DNA of 64,000 nucleotides from Capitulum mitella (GCA_030062745.1 CP099839.1:1493001-1557000); one strand, 5' to 3'; positions 47,307 to 58,438 are shown, numbered from the stretch's first letter. Notes: a model not told the origin generated them from the letters alone. A program made the numbers and translations.

Positions 47307-47760
47307 GGAAGAATTCCCCGCTGAAAACCACGTGGTCCTGAGACTCGAGCCCGTGCGATGGCGACGTTTCGCCTCGCCTGGGATTTCAGCCGTTGCGTCA
47401 TGGTTTTCCCTGGAAGCTTCGAGGGGGAACCGGTTTGGTGGCGTGTGATTTGAGCCATTGCGTCATGGTTTTCGGACCCCTGCAAACTTCGAGGGGGACA
47501 TCCCTCATCACTCTTCACCTATCCGTTTAAGCTGGCTTGGATGGTGCGGCATTTGCCTTTCCTGGAAGAATTCCCGCCTCGAAGACCACCTGGTCCTGTG
47601 GCACTAACTCGAGGGAGGGTTGTGTTTCGCCTCGCCTGGGATTTCAGCTATTGCGTCATGGTTTTCGGACCCCTGGAAGCTTCGAGGGGGACCTCCCTCC
47701 CTCATTACGCTTCACGTATTCTTTTAAGCTGGCTCGGATGATGCGCCATTTGCCTTTCCA
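47307..47760 (+). repeat. Duplicated ~200-257-bp block in intron 1
   Basis: GGAAGAATTCCC starts at about 47307 and 47564, CATTTGCCTTTCC at 47550 and 47747. Within the block, GCGTCATGGTTTTC...TTCGAGGGGGA occurs three times, because the first block contains an extra internal copy. Intronic tandem duplication with no coding value. Confidence 0.75.
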
Positions 47761-48689
47761 AATTCAGGTAACGGCTGATTGGACGTCGAAATATGTGTTC
47801 ATTGATAACTTTCACTGCGGTGAATAACCGACCAGTGGTGGCTTGTCAGAACCGGGCTTTTGTTTTTCTTGAGAGTTTTTCGTGGGCCTGCTGGTATTTG
47901 TCGCTCACGTTGTGTGTCCACTAATGATTCGGAAGAATGCATTGCGATTCTGGCGCGCTGAAAGTCAGTACGTATAACCACCAGGGAAAACACTCAGTAC
48001 ATCCTTGCTGCCGAATAGTCAACCGAGTTCCCCAAATTAATGCCACCCCCACGCGCGCCAATTTAAACGGACAGGTGAACTATGGCAGGGCTGCGGTTTT
48101 CTTTCCAACTTAAAATACCACCAGTAATATTTCAGCGGAACACCCACTTTTCCTGCAAATTGTGTGCGCCCCAAGTTTATCGACTTCCGCCGGCAGAACG
48201 AAGTGCAAGAAAAATTCAAGCGGGTGTGTTGTCTTTATTGCGGGCCTATCCCAGGCTTCTCCCGGGCAGGGGGCGGGACGTCATTCACACGGTGCTTGCT
48301 CCACTGACACACTTCCATGCCAGATATCGGAGAGATCGCCGGGAGGAGGCCTTGAGTCACGTCTCGGTCTTTCTTCGTCGGCAGCATTCGAACTGTTAGC
48401 CGCAGTCCCCCGTGCGATCAGGAACAAGGGAATTCGACGCCGCCTCTGAGGGAAGTCGTTAAGCGGTGACCGAACTGACTAAACGAGGCACGAAACCACA
48501 GGCACGACGTTGCTTTAATGGAACGAATATGAGCCATGTGATAGAACCGTCGGTACCTGAACGCGAACATTTTTGTCAGTGATTGTTTGTGCATATTGAG
48601 ATGCGTTGGTGTGCAGATGGTGGAAGGTTGCCCTGAGGTCCACCTCAGCCCGACATTATCCGATGGATGACATTACAGACCAGCGCGCT

Positions 48690-48985
48690 GTTTGTCGCTA
48701 CACGGGCCTCATCCTTCGCGCCTATCTCCGCGCCAGTCCGCTGGTTATCGGCGGCACGTCGTCCCGGTTGGAGCCTGTTTTCGCGCCATTAGCTGTCGCA
48801 CGTAATCTCGGTGCGCGCGCGGCACGCGCCAACTGTTTGCGTTTCGCGGCGCGGAGTCGCGGTCAGCGGCCGTCCGAGTGTTGTCGGCCGGAGGGAAGAG
48901 GGAGCGGTATGAAGCGCGCCCCGCCCGGCGGACGGGCCTGGGACCGGCGGGGCCGTGTTGGCCTTGGTTGTTTGATTTTCGTCCG
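48690..48985. other. GC-rich block inside intron 1
   Basis: GC-rich, with CGCGCGC-type sequence and ORFs on both strands. It could be an internal regulatory island or hide an unrecognised exon. No good acceptor-donor pair in phase was found by eye. Confidence 0.35.
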
Positions 48986-49224
48986 CCATACTCTGACTGA
49001 GCCAGGCCACCGTGGGATTTCTCAACGATACAGCAGACTGCGAATGAAGTGGTCCCACTTGACTCCTAGCTGCGTGCGGCATGTTTCGCCGCCTTCGATG
49101 GACCGCTTTGTCGCTCTGCCCTCACTGTCGTTCCCTCCGTGCTGAGACGGCTGTGTTTCGTTGGCGTGGGATAGATTACTGCTGTGGTCTGAGATAACCT
49201 GACCTCTGGATATGCTTAGATGAG

Positions 49225-49670
49225 GCCTTGTCTATGGGCATGAGCACGTCTGATCTGATCTCTCCCAAGAGGTAGTCTGATTTTATCTTTTGTAAGAGCT
49301 GTTTTTATCTCTTATCGTGCAAGACCTGGTCTGGTCTCATTTCTCGCAAGCGCCGTTGTAATGTCATCTTTCGACAGAACTGGTCTGATCTCCTCCGTGG
49401 CTTTGACCTGGTCTGATTTCATCTCTGGGCCTCAGCTGGTTGATTTCATTTCTGAACACGGCCAGGTCTGATCTCTTTTCTGGCAAGAGAGATCTCATCT
49501 CTTGCTGGAGTTGGTCTGATCTCATCTGTAGCTTGGAACTGGTCTGATTTGATCTCTGTGATAATCTGTGACACAGATTATCGGATCCATCGCTGGTCCA
49601 GAACTGGCCTCATCCCGTCTCTGGGCCAAAGCTGGTCTTATTTCGTTCCTGAGCTGTAGCTGAACTTGAA
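49225..49670 (+). repeat. Degenerate ~28-bp minisatellite in intron 1
   Basis: TGGTCTGAT(C/T)TCATCTC-like motifs recur at about 49381, 49409, 49464, 49512 and 49540 and more weakly on both sides, with spacings of 28 bp or roughly double. It ends near a 11-bp-arm inverted repeat, GATAATCTGTG-A-CACAGATTATC, at 49560-49582. Confidence 0.65.
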
Positions 49671-49933
49671 TTATATCCCACCCATTTCGGATTAGAATGC
49701 TTGCTCCCTGTATCGCCTTACACACAGATCACCTGTCACTGCCTAAAGTATGTACCACTTCTGACCTAATCTCATCTTAAGACCACCGCCGATCCAGCTG
49801 GAGTCCGGAGCACCCGTTCATCGCGGACCGTAAGTTCTGACCTCATGTCTGGTCCAGCCACAACCCGACCCCGACCTCCTCCGACCTTTCCTCGTCGGGG
49901 CCGCCGCTGACCGAGGTTCGCCTCGCTCTCCAG

Positions 49934-50044
49934 GTTCAGACGTCCACCCGGATCAGCTGCCCACCGCGCTCCCTCAGGGGGCCGGGAGCCGCCGCCATCC
50001 AGACCAGCGACGAGTACCGGGCCCTGTTGGAGCTGGAGACAATG
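49934..50044 (+). CDS. Unknown five-exon gene, exon 2 (37 codons)
   Basis: Acceptor CTCTCCAG|GTTCAG and donor ACAATG|GTCAGT. 111 nt, phase 0 at both ends, so it follows exon 1 in frame. It encodes VQTSTRISCPPRSLRG..., then AIQTSDEYRALLELETM. An alternative acceptor 6 nt downstream (GTTCAG|ACG) would drop two residues and keep the frame. Codons are strongly G/C at third positions. Confidence 0.6.
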
Positions 50045-50844
50045 GTCAGTGGGGACGGCGCGTCGCCGGGCATTCGTGTTTGTCGTCACCTCGCACTGAT
50101 GTTGTTGTTGGCGTTGTTGTTGTTGCGACGGCGAGTGTTATCTTGTCTTCTGGCCGGAGAGATGCGGGTTCCAGCCCAGGCGATGGCGACGTTTTGTCCT
50201 GTGACAGAGACGTCACAACATACTTCTTGGGGTTAAAGGCATCGATAAAGAACCCAATTGCCCGCCAGTGTTTGCGTCGCCCGCTGATGTTAACCACCTG
50301 TGTGGTCATAACGCGCACTTCATTTCGTATCATCCCATTCGCTGTCAACCTAAGTGCCCTTGTCGGATTCTCGTGGCCACCTCGTTGCCCGCCGGTAAGG
50401 GCCATTCGGGCTGTAAAGCGGACGATTTTGCTGCCTCCAGATAGGACCCGGGAACGCTGCCACTGATGTAACGATGCAGTTTGTCTTTTACTTTCGTGTG
50501 GCGGCCTATTGGCTCATTGAAGATCATAAATCATGGAAAAACATTGTATGGAAGAGAAGGAAGTGTCGCAGACACGACGTGCCATGTGGCTGTTGTGACA
50601 GCTTGTTTGCACTAACGGCGTTCAAAACACGCAGCACATGTTGATCGATTTATCCGTGCCCCCGTATTTGTGGCTTCATTACGATTTGCACAATCCGAGA
50701 AAGGTGAGGTTTTCAATCGTTGCCATATGTTCGAGATTTCCGCTGATCCCTGACACGGTATCACGTGACTACGGGCAGGAAGCCAGAGGTTCCTTCATTC
50801 GCGGTATCACGTAATGTTCGGACCCCGCTGCTGCTTCATTCATA

Positions 50845-51110
50845 AAACTCTTCATTTTTGTTTCCGTTTACACGGACGCCAACACGGAGCGCCACTGCTG
50901 GCCTCATGGCCAGTGGAATATTCAGCCGGCTGGGACTCAGCCTGATCCTCCCGGGCCGGGACAACCCCAGCGCCAGCTGTTCCGCTTCACAAAAGCGTCC
51001 ACCCTCCGCTCCTCGCATGACCGGCGCCGCGAGATTTGTTTACGACGTGAACCGGCCACTCCACGGCGGTCAGGGACCCCGGCCGGGCCCTGTCCGCGCT
51101 GCGTCGTAAT
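50845..51110. other. GC-leaning segment in intron 2
   Basis: Open on both strands. Might hide an exon of the surrounding gene, but I found no phase-compatible splice pair I would trust. Confidence 0.2.
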
Positions 51111-51533
51111 ACCGTCTGACGTTGGCGAAATCCCCGAGCCGGGGATCGGCGGGGACTTGTCGGTTTCCGGGCCTGGCTTCTGATGGGTTGACGTTGGTGA
51201 GGAGTGCGCATTCCCGCAAGTAAATATGAACTTCGCTACAATGTGGTGAGGAGACCGGGCTGTTTCCTAATCACACAGATGTACACCGCCCCAAGGGGTC
51301 GGCAGTGCTCCGTTGTAAGCCGTAACAGCCGGGCAGCTGCGTCCCCAGTCCGGCGGTTGTTGTTCAGCGGCGCGCTGATTGCGGCAGCCATGCGGCGTCG
51401 CAGCCGCCCGCTCGTCGGTGGCGGGGACGCGACACCTGCGCGGGGGTGGGTTCGGACCGGGCCGAGGCCCCCCGCCAGCTGTGCGGTCCCTGATGGAGGC
51501 GTTGGCCGGCAGAGCTGCGGCGGCCGGCTGCAG

Positions 51534-51622
51534 GCCCTCTCCGGCGCCTCCGTCTGGAGGACGATGGACGACTTCGGCCGGCTGGTGCGATACGTCAGCC
51601 GCGCGGCCTTCGAGGACGGCAG
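51534..51622 (+). CDS. Unknown five-exon gene, exon 3
   Basis: Acceptor GGCCGGCTGCAG|GCC and donor GACGGCAG|GTAGCA. 89 nt, starts in phase 0 and leaves two bases over. It encodes ALSGASVWRTMDDFGRLVRY, then VSRAAFEDGR. The split Arg codon (AG|A) is completed by the next exon. The upstream sequence is GC-rich and also open in this frame, so the true acceptor could be somewhat earlier. Confidence 0.55.
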
Positions 51623-51956
51623 GTAGCACCGGGCGGACGTCTGCTGGTGTTTGGCGGGCCGACTCGCCTGCGGCCAGCGGTTTATCAGTGCTGATTTTCG
51701 CATCTCTGTTTCTTTTGATCTTTTCTCCTTCCTGCAGTTTCATGGACAACGAATGAACGCTTAGTTGGGTTCCCCTAAACTCCACCAGCTAACGCTAAAT
51801 AAGGACGCAGTTGCCGAGAACGACGACTGAAATTAAGCACATCTGTTTTGCGCTAATAACTTGCCAAGTTGTCGCGAGAATTGACCTTGCAATATGTATG
51901 CCCTTTCATGGGCGTTGTAGAACATAGCTGCCACATTTTCCTGTCCACCTTCGCAG

Positions 51957-52097
51957 ACCTGTTCGTTCGGTGTTTCCCGAGCTGGAGTACCCGATCAATA
52001 TGGCCCTGCGGCCGCTGCTGCGGGTGTCCGGAGACGACGGCACAGACGTCCCGATCCAGGTGTCGCTGCTGGACGAGATCCGCGAGTATGTCAGAAG
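51957..52097 (+). CDS. Unknown five-exon gene, exon 4
   Basis: Acceptor TTTTCCTGTCCACCTTCGCAG|ACC has a good pyrimidine tract. The donor is AGAAG|GTGAAT. One base completes the Arg codon and two bases are left over. It encodes PVRSVFPELEYPINMALRPL, then LRVSGDDGTDVPIQVSLLDE and IREYVRR. The sequence looks like a folded, helix-rich domain. Phases at both ends match the neighbours exactly, strong support for real splicing. Confidence 0.65.
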
Positions 52098-52530
52098 GTG
52101 AATATCTCGTTTCCATCGATTGCTGCATGTGTGCATTCCCATTTGTCTGGAAGCTTTTTGCGTCTTGTTTTGCTGCATGGGAGTAAGAGCTGCATAACTT
52201 TTTAACTCGATGCTTTTCCTGAATTACGGCCGCTGGTGGAGCATGCTAAAAGCGTCCCGTGATGTTATTGTTAGATGTGTCATGGCGCTTCCTTTGCTGA
52301 CTGACGTAGATTTGCCGTTTTTATTCGGAAATCCACTATTGACGAGACGAATTTAAAAGTTTTGACGAAGAGGTCACTCAGACATTGTCAGCTTACACTA
52401 TTACCGAATGAGTGGATTCTGCGCCGTTTCCTTGGGATCCTCCTATCGCGTGCCGCGGCGCCGCGACACCGCCGTCCAACCAGCGGACTGACGTCCGAGT
52501 CGGCTCTGACCCCCGACGACCGACCCGCAG

Positions 52531-53341
52531 CCTGATCGGCGCCGCCGAGCGGAACGAGCTGCCGGTGTGCGTGCTGCACTGTCTCCTGAGCTTCCTGGGC
52601 AGCCCGCCGGGCAGGCGGGGCCGACGCGACGGGTCGACCAGCCGGTGCCGCCGCCGCGACGGCGCCGACGAGCCGGCAGACTCGCCGATGGACGTGTGGC
52701 TGACGATGTCGCGGCTCGGCGAGCTGCCGTTCGACACGGGCCGCACGGGCCGCGCGCGCAAGCGGCACCACACGGTCGGCGGGCGGCCGTCGGCGCGCGC
52801 GCCGGCGCCGCGCCGGTCGCGCTCGGCGCCGGCCGACCCGCGCCGCTGCCTGCTGACGCGGCTGGAGCTGAGCGTGCTGCCGGCGGCGGCCGACCACCCG
52901 CTGGACCGGCACATGGCGGCGCGCACGGTCCGCTTCTGCTGCCAGCCGCCGGCCGTCGACTGGCACGGGTCCGGCTGGACGCAGCGCTGGCGGCGCGAGC
53001 TGGCGCGCCAGGCGCGGCTGCGCCACCGCCGCCTGCTGCACGGCCTGGCGCCGCGGCTGCCGCTGCGCGCCTGCGAGCACGGCGCGGAGGAGGACGACGA
53101 CGACCTGGACGGCAGCGAGGCGGAGGACGACGACGGCGAGTCGGTGTCCGAGGCCTCGAAACTGGTGTCGGCGCAGAAGCAGCCGACTTCTAACCGTCAG
53201 CAGAAGGAGACGCCGTCTAAGGAGGGCCAGCAGCCGTCCGCCGGGCAGAAGCGGCCGTCCAACAAGCAGCCGGCGCAGCAGTCGACCGTCCAGAAGGATG
53301 CCCAGTCACCGTCGCAGGACAGGGCCGCCCTCAAAACGTGA
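52531..53341 (+). CDS. Unknown five-exon gene, exon 5, first reading frame
   Basis: Acceptor GACCGACCCGCAG|C. The first base completes a Ser codon, then LIGAAERNELPVCVLHCLLS... follows in frame. Third codon positions are almost all G or C. Parts: a short conserved-looking helix (residues 1-25), an R/P-rich insert, a middle region with DVWLTMSRLGELPFDTG and LTRLELSVLPAAADHPLDR, a basic region with WTQRWRRELARQ, an acidic tract EEDDDDLDGSEAEDDDGES (about 53090-53150), then K/Q/P/S-rich low complexity. It ends at TGA 53339-53341, but the same type of sequence continues in the +1 frame, so this stop is probably created by an indel. Confidence 0.6.
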
Positions 53342-54002
53342 CAAAGATGGAACGTCGTCCGCTGGTCAGAGGAAACAGCCAGCCAGTCAGGGCCGACAGC
53401 CTTCCCCAGATAAGGGCCGCACGGAGGAGTCCCATCAGAAGTCGCAGCCCGTCTCGCAGCAGAAAGCCAAGTCGGCCCCCGCCCGGGAGCAGCAGCCAAA
53501 GACGACGGCATCCGCTGCGCCGAAGGCCAAGCTGACCCTCCAGGAGCAGCGGACGGCCTTGTTCCAGAGGCTGGAGCCGACCCTCCAGTTGGCCAAGAAG
53601 ACGCCTGAGCAGGGGGCGAAGAAGACGTCTGAGCAGGGGACGAAGAGGACGCCTCAGCAGGGGGCGAGGAGGACCGGGCCGCAGCAGCGCGCGCAGTCGC
53701 CGCCCCCGCGGCGGCGGCGCGCCGGCGCGCCGCGACCGTCGCCGCTGCTGAGGTCGTACCCGGCCTCGCAGGTGGCGCGGGTGCCCGTCTGGCGCCGGCT
53801 GGCGCGCTGGTGGCGGTCGGAACGGCGGTCGGAGAGGCGGCCGCCCCTCCTGCGCCGGCTGGCCCGCTGGTGGGGCTTCGGCGAGGCGGAGGAGCTGCCG
53901 GTCGAGCGCGCCATCGAGGCAACCGAGGCCCGTGTTCAAGGTATCCTGCGCAGACAGAGGACGCTGCCGGTCATGTTCAGGATGCTCGACAGGCCCATGT
54001 GA
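53300..54002 (+). CDS. Out-of-frame continuation of exon 5
   Basis: The +1 frame is open from before 53300 to TGA at 54000-54002 and carries on the K/Q/P-rich style of the upstream frame (SSAGQRKQPASQGRQPSPDK). Around 53520-53580 is a helical-looking segment, AKLTLQEQRTALFQRLEP. At 53595-53690 are four 24-bp/8-residue repeats of the type KKTPEQGA. A basic C-terminus follows with two copies of RRLARWW 20 residues apart (53793 and 53853), then a final helix ending RMLDRPM. A polyadenylation-type AATAAA lies at 55122-55127. A small intron would have to be about 34-49 bp to restore the frame, so an indel is more likely. I place the join between about 53300 and 53341. Confidence 0.55.
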
Positions 54003-54009
54003 CCTGCGC

Positions 54010-54215
54010 GTCTCAGCGAGCTCGTGTTTGCCTGTATTGAAGTGTCCCAGGGAGCCCGCGTTTGCCTGTAATTAACGGGTCCCAGGGAGCTCGTCTTTGC
54101 CTGTAGTTCAACTGTCTCAGGGAGGTCGTGTTTGCTTGTAGTTCAAGTATCTCAGGGATGCCGTGTTTGCCTGTAATTCACATGTCTCAGGGGATGAACT
54201 CATGTTTGCTTTTAA
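54010..54215 (+). repeat. 35-bp minisatellite in the 3' UTR
   Basis: GTTTGCCTGT-type anchors lie at about 54026, 54060, 54095, 54130, 54165 and 54204. Units read GTCTCAGGGAG(C/G)TCGTGTTTGCCTG..TTCAA. It begins within 10 nt of the stop codon at 54000-54002. Confidence 0.85.
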
Positions 54216-55920
54216 TGCAACCTTTCAGAGCTTAGTGGCATCGCACAAACTACTGCAATGCTGGCGTAGACGGAGGACCTGTCTTTTTAAAGCGTGACGT
54301 TTGACGGTAAGTAACGTCGAACATGTTTGCGTGATGTTGATGCAGCCAAAGTGCCGTATTTAATGCTGTACATACTGTGTGTTTATTTATTCTACCATTC
54401 TCTTACTTATTTTGCCGACATCGACGCCATCGAGTTAGCATTCTGCACGGGGATTTGCCCATTCGTGCTGTTATGTACAAATGTATTTCAAGTATCACGT
54501 ACCACCAAAGAGTGAGGCGAACTTTCGTACGACTGTGTGACAATACAGTGTCAGAAATACCCAGGGATGTTTTGAGGATGGTATTGAAAGGACGTTTTGC
54601 TGTATCTGCTTAAAACAAACGACATTCAAGCAGACAATGTTAACCGTCTCGGAAATTTGGATTTGTTCGTGGAAACCCAATATGCTCACAGAATTGCTAT
54701 TATGCTATTCCCAGAATATATGAAAGTTTTCCCCAAACTGGCAAAGGATGCCGCTGACCATGCTGTCCATTTTATTGTGCATCTACTTTAACAATCAAGA
54801 AGAGAACAAATGCCCGAAAAGAATTCCGGACGGAATTTGGAAATGCGCTGGTAGCATTTGTATTGCGATACGTTCCGCCAGAATGCAATTCAAATCGGTC
54901 TCATGGGAGCAGAATCCACGAACAGATTCACTCGGTTACAAATAGTTCTCCCGCTGCAGCGAGAAGCAGATGCTACCTGCTGGAGTGTGATCGGCAGCCG
55001 CGCTCTCAGCGGTCCCCGCACTGTCCACGTGGCCGTGCACAGGTTTCGCGCTCTCGGACTTTGAACGCCACTGATGTTTAACGATTCGGGACAGCAGCGC
55101 CACCTAGCATGACACTCGTTCAATAAACTGGGCAGGGTTCTCCAGTCGCGCGATAGACGGCGCTACTGTCGTCGCCATTAGGGAGTGATGTTAGCAGCTT
55201 TGCAGGTGGATTTGCTTTCTCCGGACAGCGGCAGTTCGTTTCATAGGGGACAGGAAATAGTTGCAATGCAAAGAGGCGTTGTAACCTTACGAGTTTTACT
55301 GCTGTGTTCTTGAGTAATGTCAGGTTTTATCTTTTTGTTTTCCGAAGAAAAATAAACAAGGAGACAACGAATACAGCGTCTTTTAACTGTTATTATTGCG
55401 TGATATTTTAGGATTTTATTGGAATACTGGCATCGGGAGACCTCAGTTCTAAGTGAAATTTTGTATCGCCGGTAGTTCCGAGCTCCTGTCAATGTACTCG
55501 TATAAACGCAGGATGTGGCGAAGATGGACGTCAGGGTTGGACCGATGTACTGCTGAAAGTGTTTTCTCTGCCACTTGGAACTGAAAACTTCTAATGTGAG
55601 CTTCTACTGCGAGCTTGCAACGGAACCGAAACACTCTGGATCAGCCTACTGGATGAAACACAAACAAAAATGAAACAAAACAAAACACAAACAAAAATGA
55701 AAGAGGATTGGTTTTATCAATGCTAGATGTGACCTATCGCCGGATTCAGTTACCATCTGGACCCCGGCAACGTTTCTGCGTTAATACTCTGCCTTAGGCG
55801 GTCCAGTCTGTTGTAAAGAAAGCTCCTTTGGCCGTTACTTATGACAAGTCGCATAGGTCTTCATCCCATTTAGATGCGTCTCCAGAAAGACGCAACCTAA
55901 ACGTCAATGAAGCACATTTT
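54215..55920. other. 3' flank and intergenic DNA
   Basis: AT-rich. AATAAA at 55122-55127 may end the five-exon gene. A duplicated ACACAAACAAAAATGAAA motif is at about 55658 and 55687. Short ORFs only. Confidence 0.4.
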
Positions 55921-55929
55921 GTAAATCAC

Positions 55930-56505
55930 CCGTCATGGCCCGAGCGGGCAAGTGAACGCGTCTCCATCCCTCCTTGTCACGGCTGGCACGCGGTACGGGA
56001 GTTCGGGCTGCCTGGGAGTGCCTGCAGCCTGCTGTCCGGTGAGTTTCGCGCGGTTGGCGGTCCGCGGTCTGCACAGCCCGCAGCCTCCTCTGCGGGGCCG
56101 TCAGTTGGCCGTTACGGCGCGCCGACCGGACAACTTGTCCCGCCGGCCGTGTTTGTTTTACAAATTGCTCCGTCGCGAGCCGCGCCGCGGCGGCTGCAGC
56201 CGAGAGCTGTGGCAGCTCCCCGGAGCCGGTCCGCGGCGGCTGCAGCCGAGAGCTGCCGGCCCGCCAGCTGCGGCAGCTCCCCGGAGCCGGTCCGCGGCGC
56301 CCGGTCGAAACCGACTCTCCGCGGCGGCGCCGGAAATGGCGGCGGGCGGCACCACTCGGCCGTGGAGGGTGACTCGCCTCGCTGGCGGCCCGTCGCCTCG
56401 AGGGGCGAGGCCGGCTTGGCTGGCGGGACGGTCAGCGGCCTGCCGGACGGCGAGACACACCGCCCCGTCGTTGGGACGAGCCGAGATTACCGCTCGTGAA
56501 TGGAG
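55930..56505 (+). promoter_or_regulatory. CpG island with candidate 5' exon and strong donor
   Basis: CTGTCCG|GTGAGT at 56038/56039 is a near-consensus 5' splice site at the left edge of a CpG island. The preceding ~100 bp would be mostly 5' UTR, since ATGGCC at 55935 opens only a 6-codon frame. Inside the island, a GCGGCGGCTGCAGCCGAGAG block and a GGCAGCTCCCCGGAGCCGGT block are each duplicated (about 56187/56233 and 56211/56272). The downstream exons were not recognised. Confidence 0.4.
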
Positions 56506-57045
56506 AGGAGAGGATCCGTGGTCTGGCAAACTGCCATATGTGTTGGAGGGGGGGGGGAGTGGGGGACACTGGTGATACCTAGCAAAGACATATGATACTT
56601 AGCAACTATACGAAAACATGCGCATCGTGTAGGAACGCACTATCACTCAGACCAAAGCTTTACTGGGATCTCTCCACTGGTACGACCTTTTGGAATCTCG
56701 AACGATAATACTGGCGCAAAAGTTCATCTCGTTAGTAACAATGTACCAGTCGCACCAAATGCGTTTGCTTGTGAATTATTTGATATGGTCTTGGTAAAAT
56801 TCTGAATGTAGTAGATTACCTCTGACATTTTCTGGAAATCGTGTCGTCATAACATTCTGGGACAGAAATGGCAGACTAGATTACCACCACTTACTGTATG
56901 AAATGGCACTGTAACGACTCCGCGAGTTTTGCACACAAAGTATGAAAGTCTCTTTGAAGATATAACCTATTTTCACGTTTCATGAGCCAGCATGTTCCAC
57001 CTAAATGTTGCAACAAATCCCTTCGGCCTGGGGCTGGTATCAGTC
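56505..57045. other. Intergenic DNA, nothing recognised
   Basis: A G-run of about 10 near 56552, then AT-rich DNA without ORFs of interest. Confidence 0.5.
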
Positions 57046-57049
57046 AGAC

Positions 57050-57370
57050 ACGTCCCTGGATCTCAGAAGGGCATCTAGGTTTCCAAGGGGCCTTTCGACA
57101 AATTGCCAGCATAGGATCTAGGATCTGAAGGGATCCTTCGACAGAATGTTTGAGATTTAAGATCTGAAGGGATCTTTTAACAACATTTTGAAAAGGGCCC
57201 GGGATCTGGAGGGATCCTTCGACAAAATGGTGCCAAAGGGTCCAAGATCTGATGCGATCTTTCGACATAGCACAGACCTAAAATTCGAGATCTGAAGAGA
57301 TCTAAGATCTGGAAGAATCTCTCGACAAACTATGGGCTTAAGATCTGGGTCTGAAGGAATCTTGATCAAG
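57050..57370. repeat. ~42-bp tandem repeat array
   Basis: Units built around GGATCTGAAGGGATCCTTCGACAAAAT have anchors at about 57122, 57161, 57203, 57246 and 57288, spacings 39-43 bp, with more diverged units to about 57360. Restriction-like palindromes AGATCT and GGATCC recur in each unit. Related units occur again at about 60723-60765. Confidence 0.8.
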
Positions 57371-58300
57371 CACAAAGTGTCAAGGCACAAGAGGTGCAAA
57401 TAAGGGCAATGAAGGTTGGTGTTCCAATGGGGCGCACGGAGCAAATGCAAGCCAGCTTTGCTGATACCATTCAGTATAGCAAGCTATTACTGTGTAAAAG
57501 CAATGCGTCACCAGGTATTCAAACTTGATGTATATTGATGAAACAAGATTGACATAGTTTTGACATGGCAATCCTGCACAGTGCTATTTTGATGTGTCAG
57601 ATTCAAACCGAAATGGAAATGATTAACAGTTACCAAAGAAATTCAATGGTTATCACAATTTCACATCCTATGCAGCCAAAGAATCGTGTAATCAACCAGT
57701 CAGTACAGGAAACCACATCTTGTTATATCGCGGAAGTCCAGCCCTCTGGCACAAAACGAATCATGTGCCATCCAACATTTGTGCCTGAGAATGAAACAGT
57801 GAGTAACTCAACATCTGTGCTTCAGAATGAAATTATGTGATACGAGGACCGGTCACCATGATACCACAGTCAAGTGGGCATGCTACAATACCAGGGCTTT
57901 TCGGACCATATTCTTCATTTCAGTAAAATACATGCACACCATTAGGTGGGTACAGAACAACAAAGGAGATCAGTCTCGGCAAGGCCATTTTTCACCACCT
58001 GATCCTGGTTTTGTGTGTCGGTGGTTCACACGGCCAATGACGGTTTCGGATTTTGATCGTAGGCACCAGCTCATCTTGACGGGCATTCATTTGCCATCCA
58101 AGTAAGATCCAAACGAACCAAGCGGAATCCTTGTATAAAAAAGTTCAATAGACTTGGCAAAATACATTGGCACATTCTTTTTGCGGCATTTATTTTACCA
58201 GCCCGTCAAAAAGTTTTTTTTTCTTAGGCTCTAGTCGTAAACAAACCGAAGGCCGTATATACCAATAGGCCAGCCACAAAGATGGCGGCTACCCTAAAGG
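57370..58300. other. Intergenic DNA, nothing recognised
   Basis: AT-leaning, with short ORFs on both strands (up to 97 aa) that match nothing I know. Confidence 0.45.
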
Positions 58301-58304
58301 TCAT

Positions 58305-58438
58305 CGGAAGCAGTCGACCTTTTGTCTGACCGTGAAAAATGAAACAATGCATGCAAGATATCTGACTTCAGCGGAAGCAGTCGACCTTTTGTCTGACCGT
58401 GGAAAACCAAGCAATGCATGTGGGATATTTGACTTAGT
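58305..58438 (+). repeat. 67-bp tandem duplication
   Basis: CGGAAGCAGTCGACCTTTTG at 58305 recurs at 58372. Both copies continue with TCTGACCGTG(A/G)AAAA, AATGCATG and GATAT(C/T)TGACTT. They are nearly identical, so the duplication is young. Confidence 0.85.

Noticed and set aside
53338..53409. 72-bp intron (GTGACA...TTCCCCAG) bridging the two frames of exon 5
   Set aside because: Its length is a multiple of three, so it stays in the first frame and meets TAA at once. Introns of the right length would be only 34-49 bp and lack a pyrimidine tract.
52388..53939. Long minus-strand ORFs (230, 177, 241 and 202 aa) opposite exon 5
   Set aside because: Antisense shadows of a GC3-saturated coding exon. 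The plus strand has correct splice borders and a plausible protein.
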